Shown here: in pieces, positions 36,518 through 45,360 of the stretch
Layout of the letters: each line of letters begins with the position of its first letter
Numbering within the stretch: position 1 is the stretch's first letter
Origin: Lysobacter sp.
GTDB lineage: Bacteria > Pseudomonadota > Gammaproteobacteria > Xanthomonadales > Xanthomonadaceae
Direction: 5' to 3'
NCBI GenBank assembly: GCA_013141175.1
Contig: JABFRN010000001.1
Span: forward strand, 868,001 to 932,000
Length of the DNA stretch: 64,000 nucleotides
Translations under genes and position numbers: made by a program
The notes under the pieces: model-generated
What the model was told of the DNA's origin: nothing
The model's database searches: none
What the model saw: the letters and a program-made list of their open reading frames with translations, nothing else

Positions 36518-37219
36518 CTATGCAAACCCCGTGGGCAGCGACAACCGCGATGCCATCGCCGCTGCATCGGGCGATTCCGCGTACTGCAACACGCCAAGAC
36601 ACGGCGCTGGCAGCGCAACGCGCAGCAGTTCGACGTATTCATCGCATTCGGCGAACGCGGGATCGACGCGGTTGCCGATCCAACCGATCAATCGCATTCC
36701 GTCGCTCCGGAGCGCGCGCGCGGTGAGTCGCGCATGATTCAGACAACCCAGGCGCAGGCCCACCACCAGCAGCACCGGCAGATCGAGTTTGCGCACAAGA
36801 TCGACCTGATCCAGCCCGTCGTCCAGTGGTGCGGCCCAGCCGCCGACGCCTTCGACCACTACCGCGTCGGCCAGCGCGGCAAGACGCGCGTACGCATCGT
36901 TCAGATGCGACAGGTCCACATGTATTCCCATCGCGCATGCCGCGAGCTGCGGTGCGGTCGCCCGTTCCAGCGCATACGGATTGACATCCCCGTATCCGGG
37001 CTGCGGATCGCTTGCGGCCTGCAGGCGCAGCGCGTCGTCGTTGCGCCAGCCATCGGGCGTGTGTTCGCAGCCGCTGGCAACCGGCTTCATGCCGACGGTA
37101 CGCAGGCCTGCGGCACGCAGGCGATGGATCAACGCAACGCTCGCCACGGTCTTGCCCACACCGGTATCGGTACCGGTGACGAATACGCCACGCGTGGCTT
37201 CGGAAACAGAAACCGTCAT
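36518..37219 (-). CDS. bioD: Dethiobiotin synthetase
   Basis: 233 aa from the ATG at 37219. P-loop GTDTGVGKT, KPVASG, VEGVGGWAAPL and WIGNRVDP are all present. It forms dethiobiotin from 7,8-diaminopelargonate, CO2 and ATP. The open frame continues far upstream (over the fRMsr gene) without coding character. Stands alone, convergent to the RND gene and divergent from fRMsr; no other bio gene is in the window. Confidence 0.97.
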   Translation of the reverse strand: MTVSVSEATRGVFVTGTDTGVGKTVASVALIHRLRAAGLRTVGMKPVASGCEHTPDGWRNDDALRLQAASDPQPGYGDVNPYALERATAPQLAACAMGIHVDLSHLNDAYARLAALADAVVVEGVGGWAAPLDDGLDQVDLVRKLDLPVLLVVGLRLGCLNHARLTARALRSDGMRLIGWIGNRVDPAFAECDEYVELLRVALPAPCLGVLQYAESPDAAAMASRLSLPTGFA

Positions 37220-37296
37220 GCGTCCGCCGTTGTGCGCCCGAGTGGAGGGATGATGCGCATGGTAAACGCCACAGGCGCCGCTGCTACACTGGCCGC

Positions 37297-37791
37297 ATGA
37301 GTTTCGCATCCATCCCGCTCTCCGGCAGCAAACCGGAGCAGTACGCCCAGCTCGCCGCGCAGGCCGGGGCGCTGCTGTCTGGCGAACACGATCGCATCGC
37401 CAACGCGGCGAATCTGTCCGCACTGGTCTATCACGCGCTGCCGGATCTGAACTGGGCCGGTTTCTATTTCTTCGATGGCACAGAACTGGTCGTCGGTCCG
37501 TTCCAGGGCCTGCCTGCCTGTGTCCGCATTCCGCTCGACAAGGGCGTGTGCGGCGCTGCCGCAAGTCGCCGACGGACGCAGCGCATCGCCGATGTCCACG
37601 ACTTCCCCGGCCACATCGCCTGCGATGCCGCATCGCGCTCGGAGCTGGTGATACCACTGGTATTGGACGATGCGCTGGTCGGCGTGTTCGATCTCGACAG
37701 TCCGGTTCCCGGGCGATTCGACGTTGAAGATCAGGTAGGGCTCGAAACCATCGCCGCACTGTTCGTACGCAGCCTGCGCGCGAACGCGTAA
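37297..37791 (+). CDS. msrC: Free methionine-(R)-sulfoxide reductase (GAF domain)
   Basis: 164 aa. GAF-fold with the cysteines of the fRMsr family in LPACVRIP, KGVCGAA and HIACDAAS, and NWAGFYFF and SELVIPLV. It reduces free Met-R-sulfoxide using thioredoxin. A -10-like TACACT at 37285-37290 ends only 6 nt before the ATG and no ribosome site is seen, so the mRNA may be leaderless. Divergent from bioD. Confidence 0.95.
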   Translation: MSFASIPLSGSKPEQYAQLAAQAGALLSGEHDRIANAANLSALVYHALPDLNWAGFYFFDGTELVVGPFQGLPACVRIPLDKGVCGAAASRRRTQRIADVHDFPGHIACDAASRSELVIPLVLDDALVGVFDLDSPVPGRFDVEDQVGLETIAALFVRSLRANA

Positions 37792-37832
37792 GCTGGCGCG
37801 AGCCCCGCAACTCCTCTCCACGACGGAACCGC

Positions 37833-38213
37833 ATGGCCACTCCGCTGAAACTCCGCAATATAGGCCCGAAAAGCGCAGCGTGGCTGCGCCAGGTCGGCCT
37901 GCGCACCGAGGACGAGCTGCGCGCGATCGGCGCGCTCGAAGCCTTCATGCGCGTCAAGCGCGCCGGCTTCAAACCCAGTCTCAACCTGCTGTATGCGCTG
38001 GAAGGCGCCCTGCTCGACTGCCACTGGCAGGATGTGCCCAGCGAACGTCGCAGCGAGCTGTTGATCGCCGCCGATGCGGCCATCGCGCTGCTGCCGCCGC
38101 CGCGCGGCCGGCCGGCGGCCTCGCCGGTCACCACTACGCATACGATGCGCGAAGAAGACTCGTCGCCCGCATTCAACCTCTTCGACGAACCCGACAGCGG
38201 CCACGCCGACTAG
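37833..38213 (+). CDS. TfoX C-terminal-domain protein
   Basis: 126 aa. Residues 1-80 match the TfoX/Sxy C-terminal domain: LRNIGPKSAAWLRQVGLRTE, LRAIGALEAFMRVKRAG and NLLYALEGALL, a helix-hairpin-helix-like fold. The TfoX N-terminal domain is missing, which is common in stand-alone members. Full-length TfoX acts in competence; for this short form no function is established. The last 40 residues are Pro/Ala-rich. 41 nt after fRMsr, possibly co-transcribed. Confidence 0.88.
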   Translation: MATPLKLRNIGPKSAAWLRQVGLRTEDELRAIGALEAFMRVKRAGFKPSLNLLYALEGALLDCHWQDVPSERRSELLIAADAAIALLPPPRGRPAASPVTTTHTMREEDSSPAFNLFDEPDSGHAD

Positions 38214-38267
38214 GCCGTCGAGCGCGCACGGGCCTCCTACGCCACGATCGGTTACACTGCGCGCGCT

Positions 38268-38478
38268 TCGAGGTGACCCGAGGACGTTCGTCCGAAGGTT
38301 GAAACGGGAAGCCGGTGCGCGCCATTCATGGCGCAATGCCGGCGCTGCCCCCGCAACGGTAAGTGCGTCAAGCCATCGCATCCGCCACTGTGACCCGTCA
38401 TTGCTCGATGACGACATGGGAAGGCGCGACGGCCGAACAGGCATCGCCTTGTTCGCGCATGAGCCCGGAGACCGGCCC
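38268..38478 (+). promoter_or_regulatory. Cobalamin (AdoCbl) riboswitch
   Basis: Conserved parts in order: GAAACGGGAAGCCGGTG (38301-38317), GCTGCCCCCGCAACGGTAAG (38344-38363), CCACTGTGACCC, ATGGGAAGGCGCGAC, and AGCCCGGAGACCGGCC (38462-38477). This is the classic B12 element. High cobalamin would block expression of the receptor gene that starts at 38629. A -10-like TACACT stands about 20 nt upstream. Confidence 0.96.
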
Positions 38479-38628
38479 TGGAGTTCACGGTTGCGATGCG
38501 GAGGGCATTGCGGCGATGTTGCCGCCTTGCCCATGCCTTGCATGCGCCTCGCCGGCCGCTCGCTGTTTCTCTCCGTTCGCGACTCCAACCCATCTCACCG
38601 CGCGCGGGTGTGCGCGATGGAGTCCCGC

Positions 38629-40476
38629 ATGTCTTATTCGAAATATCCTCTGGCCCTCGCGATCGCGGGTGCCCTTCCCTTCGCTGCGTTGGCGCAATCG
38701 AACGATGCCGACGCCCTCGACGAAGTCGTGGTCACCGCCACGCGTACCGCAATCACCACCGACGCCGCGCTTGCGCCGGTCGAAGTGATCGATCGCGACG
38801 CGATCGCGCGCAGCCAGGCCGGTTCGCTCGGCGAACTGCTGCGTGGCCGCGCCGGCATCAATCTCAGCAATCAGGGCGGCAGCGGAAAGCTCAGTGCGTT
38901 GTTCGTGCGCGGCAGCGAATCGGATCACGTCCTAGTGCTGGTCGATGGCGTGCGCATCGGATCGGCCACCTCCGGTCTCGCCTCGTTCCAGGATTTGCCG
39001 GTCGCGCTGATCGACCGCATCGAAATCGTGCGCGGTCCGCGCTCCAGCCTCTATGGTTCGGACGCCATCGGTGGCGTGATCCAGGTCTTCACCCGTCGCG
39101 ATCGCGGCGACACGAACGTTCGCTTCCATCTGGGCGCCGGCAGCCACGGCCGTCGCGAAGGCAGCGTCGGTGTCGGCGGAGGCGGCGAGCGCGGTTGGTT
39201 CGGTCTCGATACCGCCTACCAGCGCACCGATGGCATCGACGCCTGTCGCGGTTCGAGCACGCTGTTCGCCGGCTGTTTCACCGAAGAACCCGACCGCGAC
39301 GGTTACGACAGCCGCTCGGTGTCGCTGCGCGGCGGCGTGAACATCGGCGAATCCCTCGAACTGCAGAGCAACGCGCTGCACGTGCGCGGACACAACGACT
39401 ACGACGGCAGCTTCGTCAACCGCTCCGACATCGTGCAGCAGGCGCTCGGCGCGCAGTTGCGCTGGAAGGCGAACGATCGCATCGATCTGCGCTTCAACAT
39501 CGGCAGCAATCGGGATGCCTCCGACAACTTCATCGGCAGCATCGCCAACGGCGACTTCGCCAGCCGCCGCGACAGCGCGTCGGCGCAGGCCGATCTCACG
39601 CTGGCCGAAGCGCATCTGCTGACGCTCGGCGTCGACTGGCTGCACGATCGCATCGACAGCGACACCGATTACGACGACACCCGTCGCAGCAACCGCGCCG
39701 CGTTCGCGCAATACCAGGGCCGGCTCGAGACGGATGCGTTCGGCACGCACGACGTGCAACTGGCGCTGCGTCGCGACGACAACGACCAGTTCGGCGGCGA
39801 AACCACCGGCACCGCGGCGTGGGGCCTGGACTTCGCCGGCGCTTGGCGCGTCACCGCCAGCTACGGCACTGCGTTCAAGGCGCCGACCTTCAACGAACTG
39901 TATTACCCGTTCTTCAGCAACCCGGCGCTGCGCCCGGAGTCGTCGAAGTCCTACGAGGCCGGCCTCGCCTGGCGCGGCGACGCCGCCCGCGTGCGTCTGG
40001 ACGCGTTCACCACCGATGTCGACGATCTGATCGCCTTCGACGCCACCCTGTTCGTGCCGAACAACATCGCCCGCGCGCGCCTGCGCGGCGCGGAATTGCG
40101 CGTGGACAGCAGCGCCCTCGGTTGGGAGTTCGGCGCGAGCGCCAGCTGGCTCGATCCGGAAGACCGCGCATCGGGCCACGATCTGCCCCGCCGCGCGCGC
40201 AGCACCGCGCGGCTGGAACTGGATCGCGGCTTCGCGAAGTTCCGTCTGGGTTTCACCGGTATCGCCGAGGGGAGCCGCTACGACGACCTCGCCAACACGC
40301 GGCGGCTGGGCGGCTTCTCCACGCTTGATATACGCAGCGAATATGCGTTGGCGGCCGATTGGACCCTGCAGGCGCGGGTCGCCAATGTCTTCGACAAACG
40401 CTACGAAACCGCAGCGTTCTACAACCAGCCCGGGCGCGAATGGTCGCTGACGCTGCGCTATCGCCCGATACGCTGA
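38629..40476 (+). CDS. btuB: TonB-dependent outer-membrane receptor, BtuB-like (vitamin B12)
   Basis: 615 aa from the ATG at 38629; the frame continues upstream through the riboswitch but is non-coding there, and the ATG at 38617 (MESRMSY) is the only other candidate. Signal peptide MSYSKYPLALAIAGALPFAA, cleaved near LAQS; TonB box DEVVVTATRT; plug domain with FVRGSESDHVLVLVDGVRIG and GPRSSLYGSDAIGGVI; 22-strand barrel ending in an aromatic-rich C-terminal strand. The upstream cobalamin riboswitch supports B12 or a related corrinoid as substrate. No cobalamin ABC importer or synthesis gene is nearby. Confidence 0.95.
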   Translation: MSYSKYPLALAIAGALPFAALAQSNDADALDEVVVTATRTAITTDAALAPVEVIDRDAIARSQAGSLGELLRGRAGINLSNQGGSGKLSALFVRGSESDHVLVLVDGVRIGSATSGLASFQDLPVALIDRIEIVRGPRSSLYGSDAIGGVIQVFTRRDRGDTNVRFHLGAGSHGRREGSVGVGGGGERGWFGLDTAYQRTDGIDACRGSSTLFAGCFTEEPDRDGYDSRSVSLRGGVNIGESLELQSNALHVRGHNDYDGSFVNRSDIVQQALGAQLRWKANDRIDLRFNIGSNRDASDNFIGSIANGDFASRRDSASAQADLTLAEAHLLTLGVDWLHDRIDSDTDYDDTRRSNRAAFAQYQGRLETDAFGTHDVQLALRRDDNDQFGGETTGTAAWGLDFAGAWRVTASYGTAFKAPTFNELYYPFFSNPALRPESSKSYEAGLAWRGDAARVRLDAFTTDVDDLIAFDATLFVPNNIARARLRGAELRVDSSALGWEFGASASWLDPEDRASGHDLPRRARSTARLELDRGFAKFRLGFTGIAEGSRYDDLANTRRLGGFSTLDIRSEYALAADWTLQARVANVFDKRYETAAFYNQPGREWSLTLRYRPIR

Positions 40477-40499
40477 CTCGACGCGCTGATCGACCGACA

Positions 40500-40537
40500 G
40501 CGGAACCGGGAGGCAAGACACCGTCTCCCGGCTCCGC
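40500..40537 (+). terminator. Imperfect hairpin after the btuB-like gene
   Basis: GCGGAACCGGGAG pairs with CTCCCGGCTCCGC with small mismatches. No clear T tract follows. It probably marks the transcript end before the 40651 gene. Confidence 0.5.
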
Positions 40538-40650
40538 CGTCCGTTCAGCTGGCACCCGCACGCGGTTGCGCCTGTATCTCAGGCTATGATATCCAGTGTG
40601 CTGCGCCGAACCTGCGGCACGTTCCATACCCCGCTCCTCCGAAGGGCGTC

Positions 40651-41151
40651 ATGTCGTCCAGCTCCGAACACATCAGCCCCGGTCTCTTCGTCGTCAGGCC
40701 TGTCGCCCCGACGACTCCGACCGCCGGTCTTTCCCGCCTGGATGGCCTGGCCAGCGTCGAACCGTTGGGCGGGCGCATGCCCGGCTGGGTCGTGAAGCTG
40801 AACAAGTCGCCAAAGAGCGCACGCGCGGGCTGGCGCGACCTGCACCGCCTGCTCGGGCGGGATTTCGTGGTGCTGCCGGCCATGGTCGATGAGGATGGTT
40901 GTTATCGCTACCCGACCGGCCTGCTGTCGCTGCGCTTCGACAACGATGCCAGCGAACAGAAACTGCGCAGCGTCGCCAGCACCTACGGGCTGGAATTCGT
41001 CGGCCGCGCCAAATTCACGAAGCAACAGGCGCTGTTCAAACCCGCCGGCGGCAGTGACGTTTTCCTGCCCGACGTGAGCGGCAAGATCGAAGACGACGAG
41101 CAGGTCGAAGCCGTCTGGTTCGACGCCGAAAGCGCGTATACCCGCTCGTAA
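40651..41151 (+). CDS. Free-standing S8-prodomain-like (I9-type) protein, partner of the next protease
   Basis: 166 aa, GAAGGG upstream, no signal peptide. Residues about 86-163 read like a subtilase prodomain: YPTGLLSLRFDNDAS, EQKLRSVASTYGLEFVGRAK, KQQALFKPAGG, then IEDDEQVEAVWFDAES, which follow the usual pattern of a strand, a helix ending in YGL, a second strand and the last strand near a bound protease site. The gene ends 32 nt before the S8 protease. It probably acts in trans as a chaperone or inhibitor of that enzyme. The first 80 residues are unassigned. Assignment is by pattern only. Confidence 0.65.
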   Translation: MSSSSEHISPGLFVVRPVAPTTPTAGLSRLDGLASVEPLGGRMPGWVVKLNKSPKSARAGWRDLHRLLGRDFVVLPAMVDEDGCYRYPTGLLSLRFDNDASEQKLRSVASTYGLEFVGRAKFTKQQALFKPAGGSDVFLPDVSGKIEDDEQVEAVWFDAESAYTRS

Positions 41152-41183
41152 TCCCCGCCCTCCTTACAGGACGTGAGGCCGCA

Positions 41184-42851
41184 ATGAATTCCCTTTTCGC
41201 CGATCCGGCGGAACACGCACCGATGATCGTCGAAACCGCGACCCGCTCCGATGTCGGCCTGCGCATGGCCAGCGGCGAATGGATCGAACTGGACCGCCTG
41301 CCGCTGAGCTTCGAAGCCGTCGACGGCGAAACCATCGCACGTCTGTCCGGCACCGCCGTCGCGGCGATGGTAACGGGACGGGTGATGCGCGCGGCACAGA
41401 CCTTTTTCGAGGTGCCCAGTCGCGGCGCTGCGAAAGCGCCGACCGCCGCACGCACCAGATCGGCGACCAGGGCGCTGGGCAACGTGCTGGAACGCAAGAC
41501 GATCACCGCTTACATGGATCGCGAAACGCAGTTGATGCGGATCCTCTACAAGGAAATCGTGCTGCGCTTCAAAGCGCAGGTGCCGGCGAAAGTCCGCAGC
41601 GCGATCCTGCGCGACAGCGGGCTCACGCTGCATCTGCGCAATCCGATGATTCCGGATCAAATGATCCTCTCCGACACCGCGCTGCGCCATCCCGGCGAAG
41701 AACTCATCCGCCTGGCGGCACGACTGAGCGCGTTGGACGAAGTGGCGTTCGCTGCGCCGAACTTCGTCTCCCAGTTCCGCCGCAGCGCAGCAGCGTCGAA
41801 CGCCCCTTCCTCGAAGCAGTGGCATTTGCGCCTGGTCGGCGCCGGCAAGGCATGGGAGATCACGCGCGGCAAACGCGCGATCACCATCGCAGTGCTCGAC
41901 GACGGCGTCGATGCCGAACATCCCGAGCTGCGCGGCAATCTCCTGCGCAATCCCGACCCGGACGAGTCGCGCGATCTGTGCGGCCGTGATTTCTATCTGC
42001 CCGACGACGATGTCGATCACTTCAATCCGCGCCCGAAACGCTTCCGCGCGCCGTTCGAGCTGATGAGCGGCAACGATATCCACGGCACCTGCTGCGCTGG
42101 CATCGCGGTGGGCCGCGGTCCGCGCGCTTATGGCATCGCGCCGAATTGCCGGTTGCTGCCGGTGAAGATCTTCCACGCCGACGATCTGGCCAGCGAAAGC
42201 CAGGTCGCCGATGCGATCCGCTACGCCGCTGCGTTCGCCGATGTGATCTCGTGCTCGTGGGGCGGCGCGAAGAGTCCCGATATCGAATTCGCGCTGCAGG
42301 ACGCGCGTCGCTTCGGCCGCAAAGGGCGCGGCGCGGTGGTCGTGTGCGCGACCGGCAACGAAGCGCGCAGCCGCATCGACTATCCCGCATCCGATCCGAA
42401 TGCCATCGCAGTCGGCGCGTCGACCGATGCCGACGAACTGGCCGACTATTCCAACCGCGGCCCGCAGGTCTGCGTGGTCGCGCCGTCGAACGGCGGCACG
42501 CGCGCGATCTTCACCACAGATGTGTCCACGCCCGGACGCGGCTTCAACATCGGCGACACCGCTGCAGGCGGCGCCGACGGCCTGTTCACCAACGACTTCG
42601 GTGGCACCTCGGCAGCGACGCCATTGGTCGCCGGCCTCTGCGGACTGATGCTGTCGCTGAAACCGGAGATGACCGCCGAGGACGTGCGCGCGGCGCTGAT
42701 CGCAGGCACCAAGAAGATCGGTCCGGCGTCCGCGTACAAAGCCAACGGCCATTCCAACAAATTCGGCTACGGCCGGATCGATGCCGCGAAAGCGGTGGCG
42801 CAACTCAAAGCATCGAAGGCGAAACCGAAGAAACCTGAGCCGAACAAATAG
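41184..42851 (+). CDS. Cytosolic S8 (subtilisin-like) serine protease with internal prodomain
   Basis: 555 aa, no signal peptide. The catalytic triad is complete: Asp239 (AVLDDGVDAEHPEL), His300 (NDIHGTCCAGI) and Ser476 (GGTSAATPLVAG), with oxyanion Asn392 (CATGNEA). Residues about 105-200 form a prodomain-like segment (LYKEIVLRFKAQVP, ILRDSGL, ALDEVAFAAPNFV). The Lys/Pro-rich tail after residue 540 is odd. It follows the free-standing prodomain-like gene by 32 nt. Intracellular subtilases of this kind in bacteria have been linked to conflict or cell-death modules; that link is inference here. Confidence 0.92.
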   Translation: MNSLFADPAEHAPMIVETATRSDVGLRMASGEWIELDRLPLSFEAVDGETIARLSGTAVAAMVTGRVMRAAQTFFEVPSRGAAKAPTAARTRSATRALGNVLERKTITAYMDRETQLMRILYKEIVLRFKAQVPAKVRSAILRDSGLTLHLRNPMIPDQMILSDTALRHPGEELIRLAARLSALDEVAFAAPNFVSQFRRSAAASNAPSSKQWHLRLVGAGKAWEITRGKRAITIAVLDDGVDAEHPELRGNLLRNPDPDESRDLCGRDFYLPDDDVDHFNPRPKRFRAPFELMSGNDIHGTCCAGIAVGRGPRAYGIAPNCRLLPVKIFHADDLASESQVADAIRYAAAFADVISCSWGGAKSPDIEFALQDARRFGRKGRGAVVVCATGNEARSRIDYPASDPNAIAVGASTDADELADYSNRGPQVCVVAPSNGGTRAIFTTDVSTPGRGFNIGDTAAGGADGLFTNDFGGTSAATPLVAGLCGLMLSLKPEMTAEDVRAALIAGTKKIGPASAYKANGHSNKFGYGRIDAAKAVAQLKASKAKPKKPEPNK

Positions 42852-42869
42852 CGGGCCTGGTCTTTTATC

Positions 42870-42955
42870 CTGTCATCCCGAGCGCCAGCGAGGGACCTGC
42901 TTCGGTTCTATCGCCCACATCATCAACAACAGGTCCCTCGCGCTCGGGAGGACAG
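42870..42955. repeat. Inverted repeat (CTGTCATCCCGAGCG family)
   Basis: CTGTCATCCCGAGCGCCAGC...AGGGACCTG at 42870-42900 is inverted at 42929-42955 (CAGGTCCCTCGCGCTCGGGA). It lies between the convergent S8 protease and dinB genes and may end both transcripts. Confidence 0.85.
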
Positions 42956-42968
42956 CGCTTGACGATCA

Positions 42969-44060
42969 TCACGCTCCGAACAGCTCCGGCTGCGGTGGCA
43001 GTCCATCGGGATCGCGAAACCCGCCGAGCCCCACGCCGACCAGACGATAGCGCGTGTGCGAAGGCAGATCGACACGTGCGCGCAGCATCACCGCGATGTC
43101 GACGAATTCCTCCAGCGATGCCGGCGGCGCCTCCGGCGTATGGCTGCGGGTAAGGATGCGGAACTGCGCGGTCTTCAGCTTCAGCACCACGGTGCGGCCG
43201 ACGCGCTCGACCTTGCGCGATGCTTCCCAGGTTTTCTCCGCAAGCCGTCGGATCGCGGGTTCCAATTCGTCGATCAATACATCGCGCTCGAACGTATCCT
43301 CCGAGGAAATCGACTGCACCGGCTGATCGGATTCGACCGGCCGTTCGTCGATGCCCTGCGCGCGCTCGTGCAGACGTACGCCGAAGCTGCCGAACGCATG
43401 CTGCAATCGTCCGATCTCGATCGCGCGCAGATCGTCGACCGTGGCGACGCCCAGGGCCTCAAGCTTCTGCAGCGCGACCTTGCCCACGCCCGGAATGCAG
43501 CCCACCGGCAGCGGGGTGAGGAAGTCGTAGACCTGATGCGGACGGATCACGAACTGTCCGTCGGGCTTGCGCCAATCGGACGCGATCTTGGCGAGGAACT
43601 TGTTCGGTGCGATGCCGGCAGATGCGGTGAGCCGGGTTTCCTCGCGAATCTGCGCGCGGATGGTTTCGGCGATCGCGGTCGCGCTCAGCGGCTCTCCGCT
43701 GTCGAGGCGGGTTTTCGGATCGGTGACATCCAGATACGCCTCGTCCAGCGACAGCGGTTCGATCATGTCCGTATGCCGCGCGAAGATCTCGCGCACCTGC
43801 CGCGACACCGCCTTGTAACGCACGAAATCCGGCGGCACGAATACCGCCTGCGGGCACAAGCGTTCGGCGCGCACCGCCGGCATCGCCGACCTCACCCCGA
43901 ACGTGCGCGCCTCGTACGACGCCGCGCACACCACCGACCGCGCCCCGCGCCACGCCACCACCACCGGCTGGCCGCGCAACGAGGGATCGTCGCGCTGCTC
44001 CACCGACGCATAGAACGCGTCCATGTCGATGTGGATGATCTTGCGCGGAGGGGACGGCAT
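42969..44060 (-). CDS. dinB: DNA polymerase IV (Y-family, translesion)
   Basis: 363 aa from the ATG at 44060. IHIDMDAFYASVEQRDDP, PLSLDEAYLDVT, SAGIAPNKFLAKIASDWRKP (as two close segments) and the helix-hairpin-helix GCIPGVGKV show a full Y-family core with metal-binding Asp and Asp-Glu residues. It copies past damaged bases at low fidelity. 64 nt downstream of the cysteine synthase-like gene on the same strand. No LexA box was searched for in detail. Confidence 0.97.
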   Translation of the reverse strand: MPSPPRKIIHIDMDAFYASVEQRDDPSLRGQPVVVAWRGARSVVCAASYEARTFGVRSAMPAVRAERLCPQAVFVPPDFVRYKAVSRQVREIFARHTDMIEPLSLDEAYLDVTDPKTRLDSGEPLSATAIAETIRAQIREETRLTASAGIAPNKFLAKIASDWRKPDGQFVIRPHQVYDFLTPLPVGCIPGVGKVALQKLEALGVATVDDLRAIEIGRLQHAFGSFGVRLHERAQGIDERPVESDQPVQSISSEDTFERDVLIDELEPAIRRLAEKTWEASRKVERVGRTVVLKLKTAQFRILTRSHTPEAPPASLEEFVDIAVMLRARVDLPSHTRYRLVGVGLGGFRDPDGLPPQPELFGA

Positions 44061-44124
44061 GCGCCGATTGTCGTCGTTCGGCGCATCGGCGCAAGCCGTA
44101 CCCCGCCGGAACGTGTCGGCAGCT

Positions 44125-45237
44125 TCAGCCTTCGCGTTCGAGCAAGGCGATCTGCGGCACACCCCGCCCCGACACAGCGCGCGCAATGACCGCATCCGAC
44201 TCGACCGTGTCGATGCCCTGCTCGATGTACCAGGCAGGATTGTAGTAGCTGTGCGAGTAGCGCTCGCCACCGTCGCAGAGGATGGTGACGATGGATCCGC
44301 TGCGGCCTTCGCGGCGCATGCGTTCGGCGACGGTCAGCACGCCGACGAAATTGGTGCCGGTGGAACCGCCGACGCGCCGACCCAGGGCTTCGCTGACGTG
44401 ACGCATCGCGGCGAGACTCAGTGCGTCCGGTACTTTCATCATCGCGTCGATGCAGGCGGCGATGAAGCTGCGTTCGACCTTCGGCCGACCGATGCCCTCG
44501 ATGCCGGAACCGCAGGAGTGGGTGAGATCGTCGCGCGCAGCGCCTTTCAACGCCCCGGCGAAATGATCGAAGAACACCGAATGCTCGGGATCGACGCAGA
44601 GCACGCGGGTGTCGTGGCGGCGATAGCGCACGTAACGCCCCAGCGTGGCGGCGGTGCCGCCGGTCCCGGGGCAGCAGACGATCCACTCCGGCACCGGATG
44701 CGGCTCCTGCGCCATCTGCGCGAAGATCGATTCGGCGATGTTGTTGTTCGCACGCCAGTCGGTGGCGCGTTCGGCATAGGTGAACTGGTCGAGGAAGTGA
44801 CCGCCGGTTTCGCGCGCGAGACGCGCGGACTCGTCATTGATCGCCGCCGGATCGTCGACCAGATGGCAGCGCCCGCCGTGGAATTCGATCGCGCGGATCT
44901 TGTCCGGCGAGGTGCAGCCCGGCATCACCGCGATGAACGGCAAACCGAGCAGGCGCGCGAAATAAGCTTCCGACACCGCCGTGGACCCGCTCGACGCCTC
45001 GATCACCGGCCCGTCCTCGCACAGCCAGCCGTTCGCCAGCGAATACAGGAACAGCGAGCGCGCAAGCCGGTGCTTCAGACTGCCGGTCGGGTGACTGGAT
45101 TCATCCTTGAAATACAGATCGATGCCGGGATAGCCCGGCAGCGCCATCGGAATCAGATGGGTGTCGGCCGACCGGTTGAAATCGGCTTCGATCTTGCGGA
45201 TGGCGGAGGCCGTCCAGATGCGCTGCGGCATGGGCAT
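44125..45237 (-). CDS. PLP-dependent cysteine synthase/desulfhydrase family protein (Cds1-like)
   Basis: 370 aa. Fold type II PLP enzyme: Lys in the [10 protein letters not shown] motif, [19 protein letters not shown], the phosphate-binding PGTGGTAA and [10 protein letters not shown]. The GSTGTN element and the sequence [10 protein letters not shown] favour the Cds1-type L-cysteine desulfhydrase over CysK, but CysK or cystathionine synthase activity cannot be excluded. It would make or consume cysteine, pyruvate and sulfide. Start at 45237 (MPMPQRIW); 45231 is also possible. Upstream of dinB on the same strand. Confidence 0.85.
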   Translation of the reverse strand: MPMPQRIWTASAIRKIEADFNRSADTHLIPMALPGYPGIDLYFKDESSHPTGSLKHRLARSLFLYSLANGWLCEDGPVIEASSGSTAVSEAYFARLLGLPFIAVMPGCTSPDKIRAIEFHGGRCHLVDDPAAINDESARLARETGGHFLDQFTYAERATDWRANNNIAESIFAQMAQEPHPVPEWIVCCPGTGGTAATLGRYVRYRRHDTRVLCVDPEHSVFFDHFAGALKGAARDDLTHSCGSGIEGIGRPKVERSFIAACIDAMMKVPDALSLAAMRHVSEALGRRVGGSTGTNFVGVLTVAERMRREGRSGSIVTILCDGGERYSHSYYNPAWYIEQGIDTVESDAVIARAVSGRGVPQIALLEREG

Positions 45238-45360
45238 TCAACGAAGTGACGGCGACGCGAAGGGGATGCTGCCAGCAGCGGTCGCCGCGCTGATGGCATC
45301 CGACATCAATGCCGGATGGAGCCGGCATTATAGTTCCGGGCTTCGGTTCGACAGCGCGCG

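Noticed and set aside
33588-36602. Long minus-strand frame (1004 aa) opposite the RND permease
   Set aside because: Antisense shadow of a well-recognised gene; composition rich in His, Arg and Gln with no motif.
38074-38628. Extension of the btuB-like frame across the riboswitch
   Set aside because: The region is a conserved cobalamin riboswitch and the signal peptide starts at 38629.
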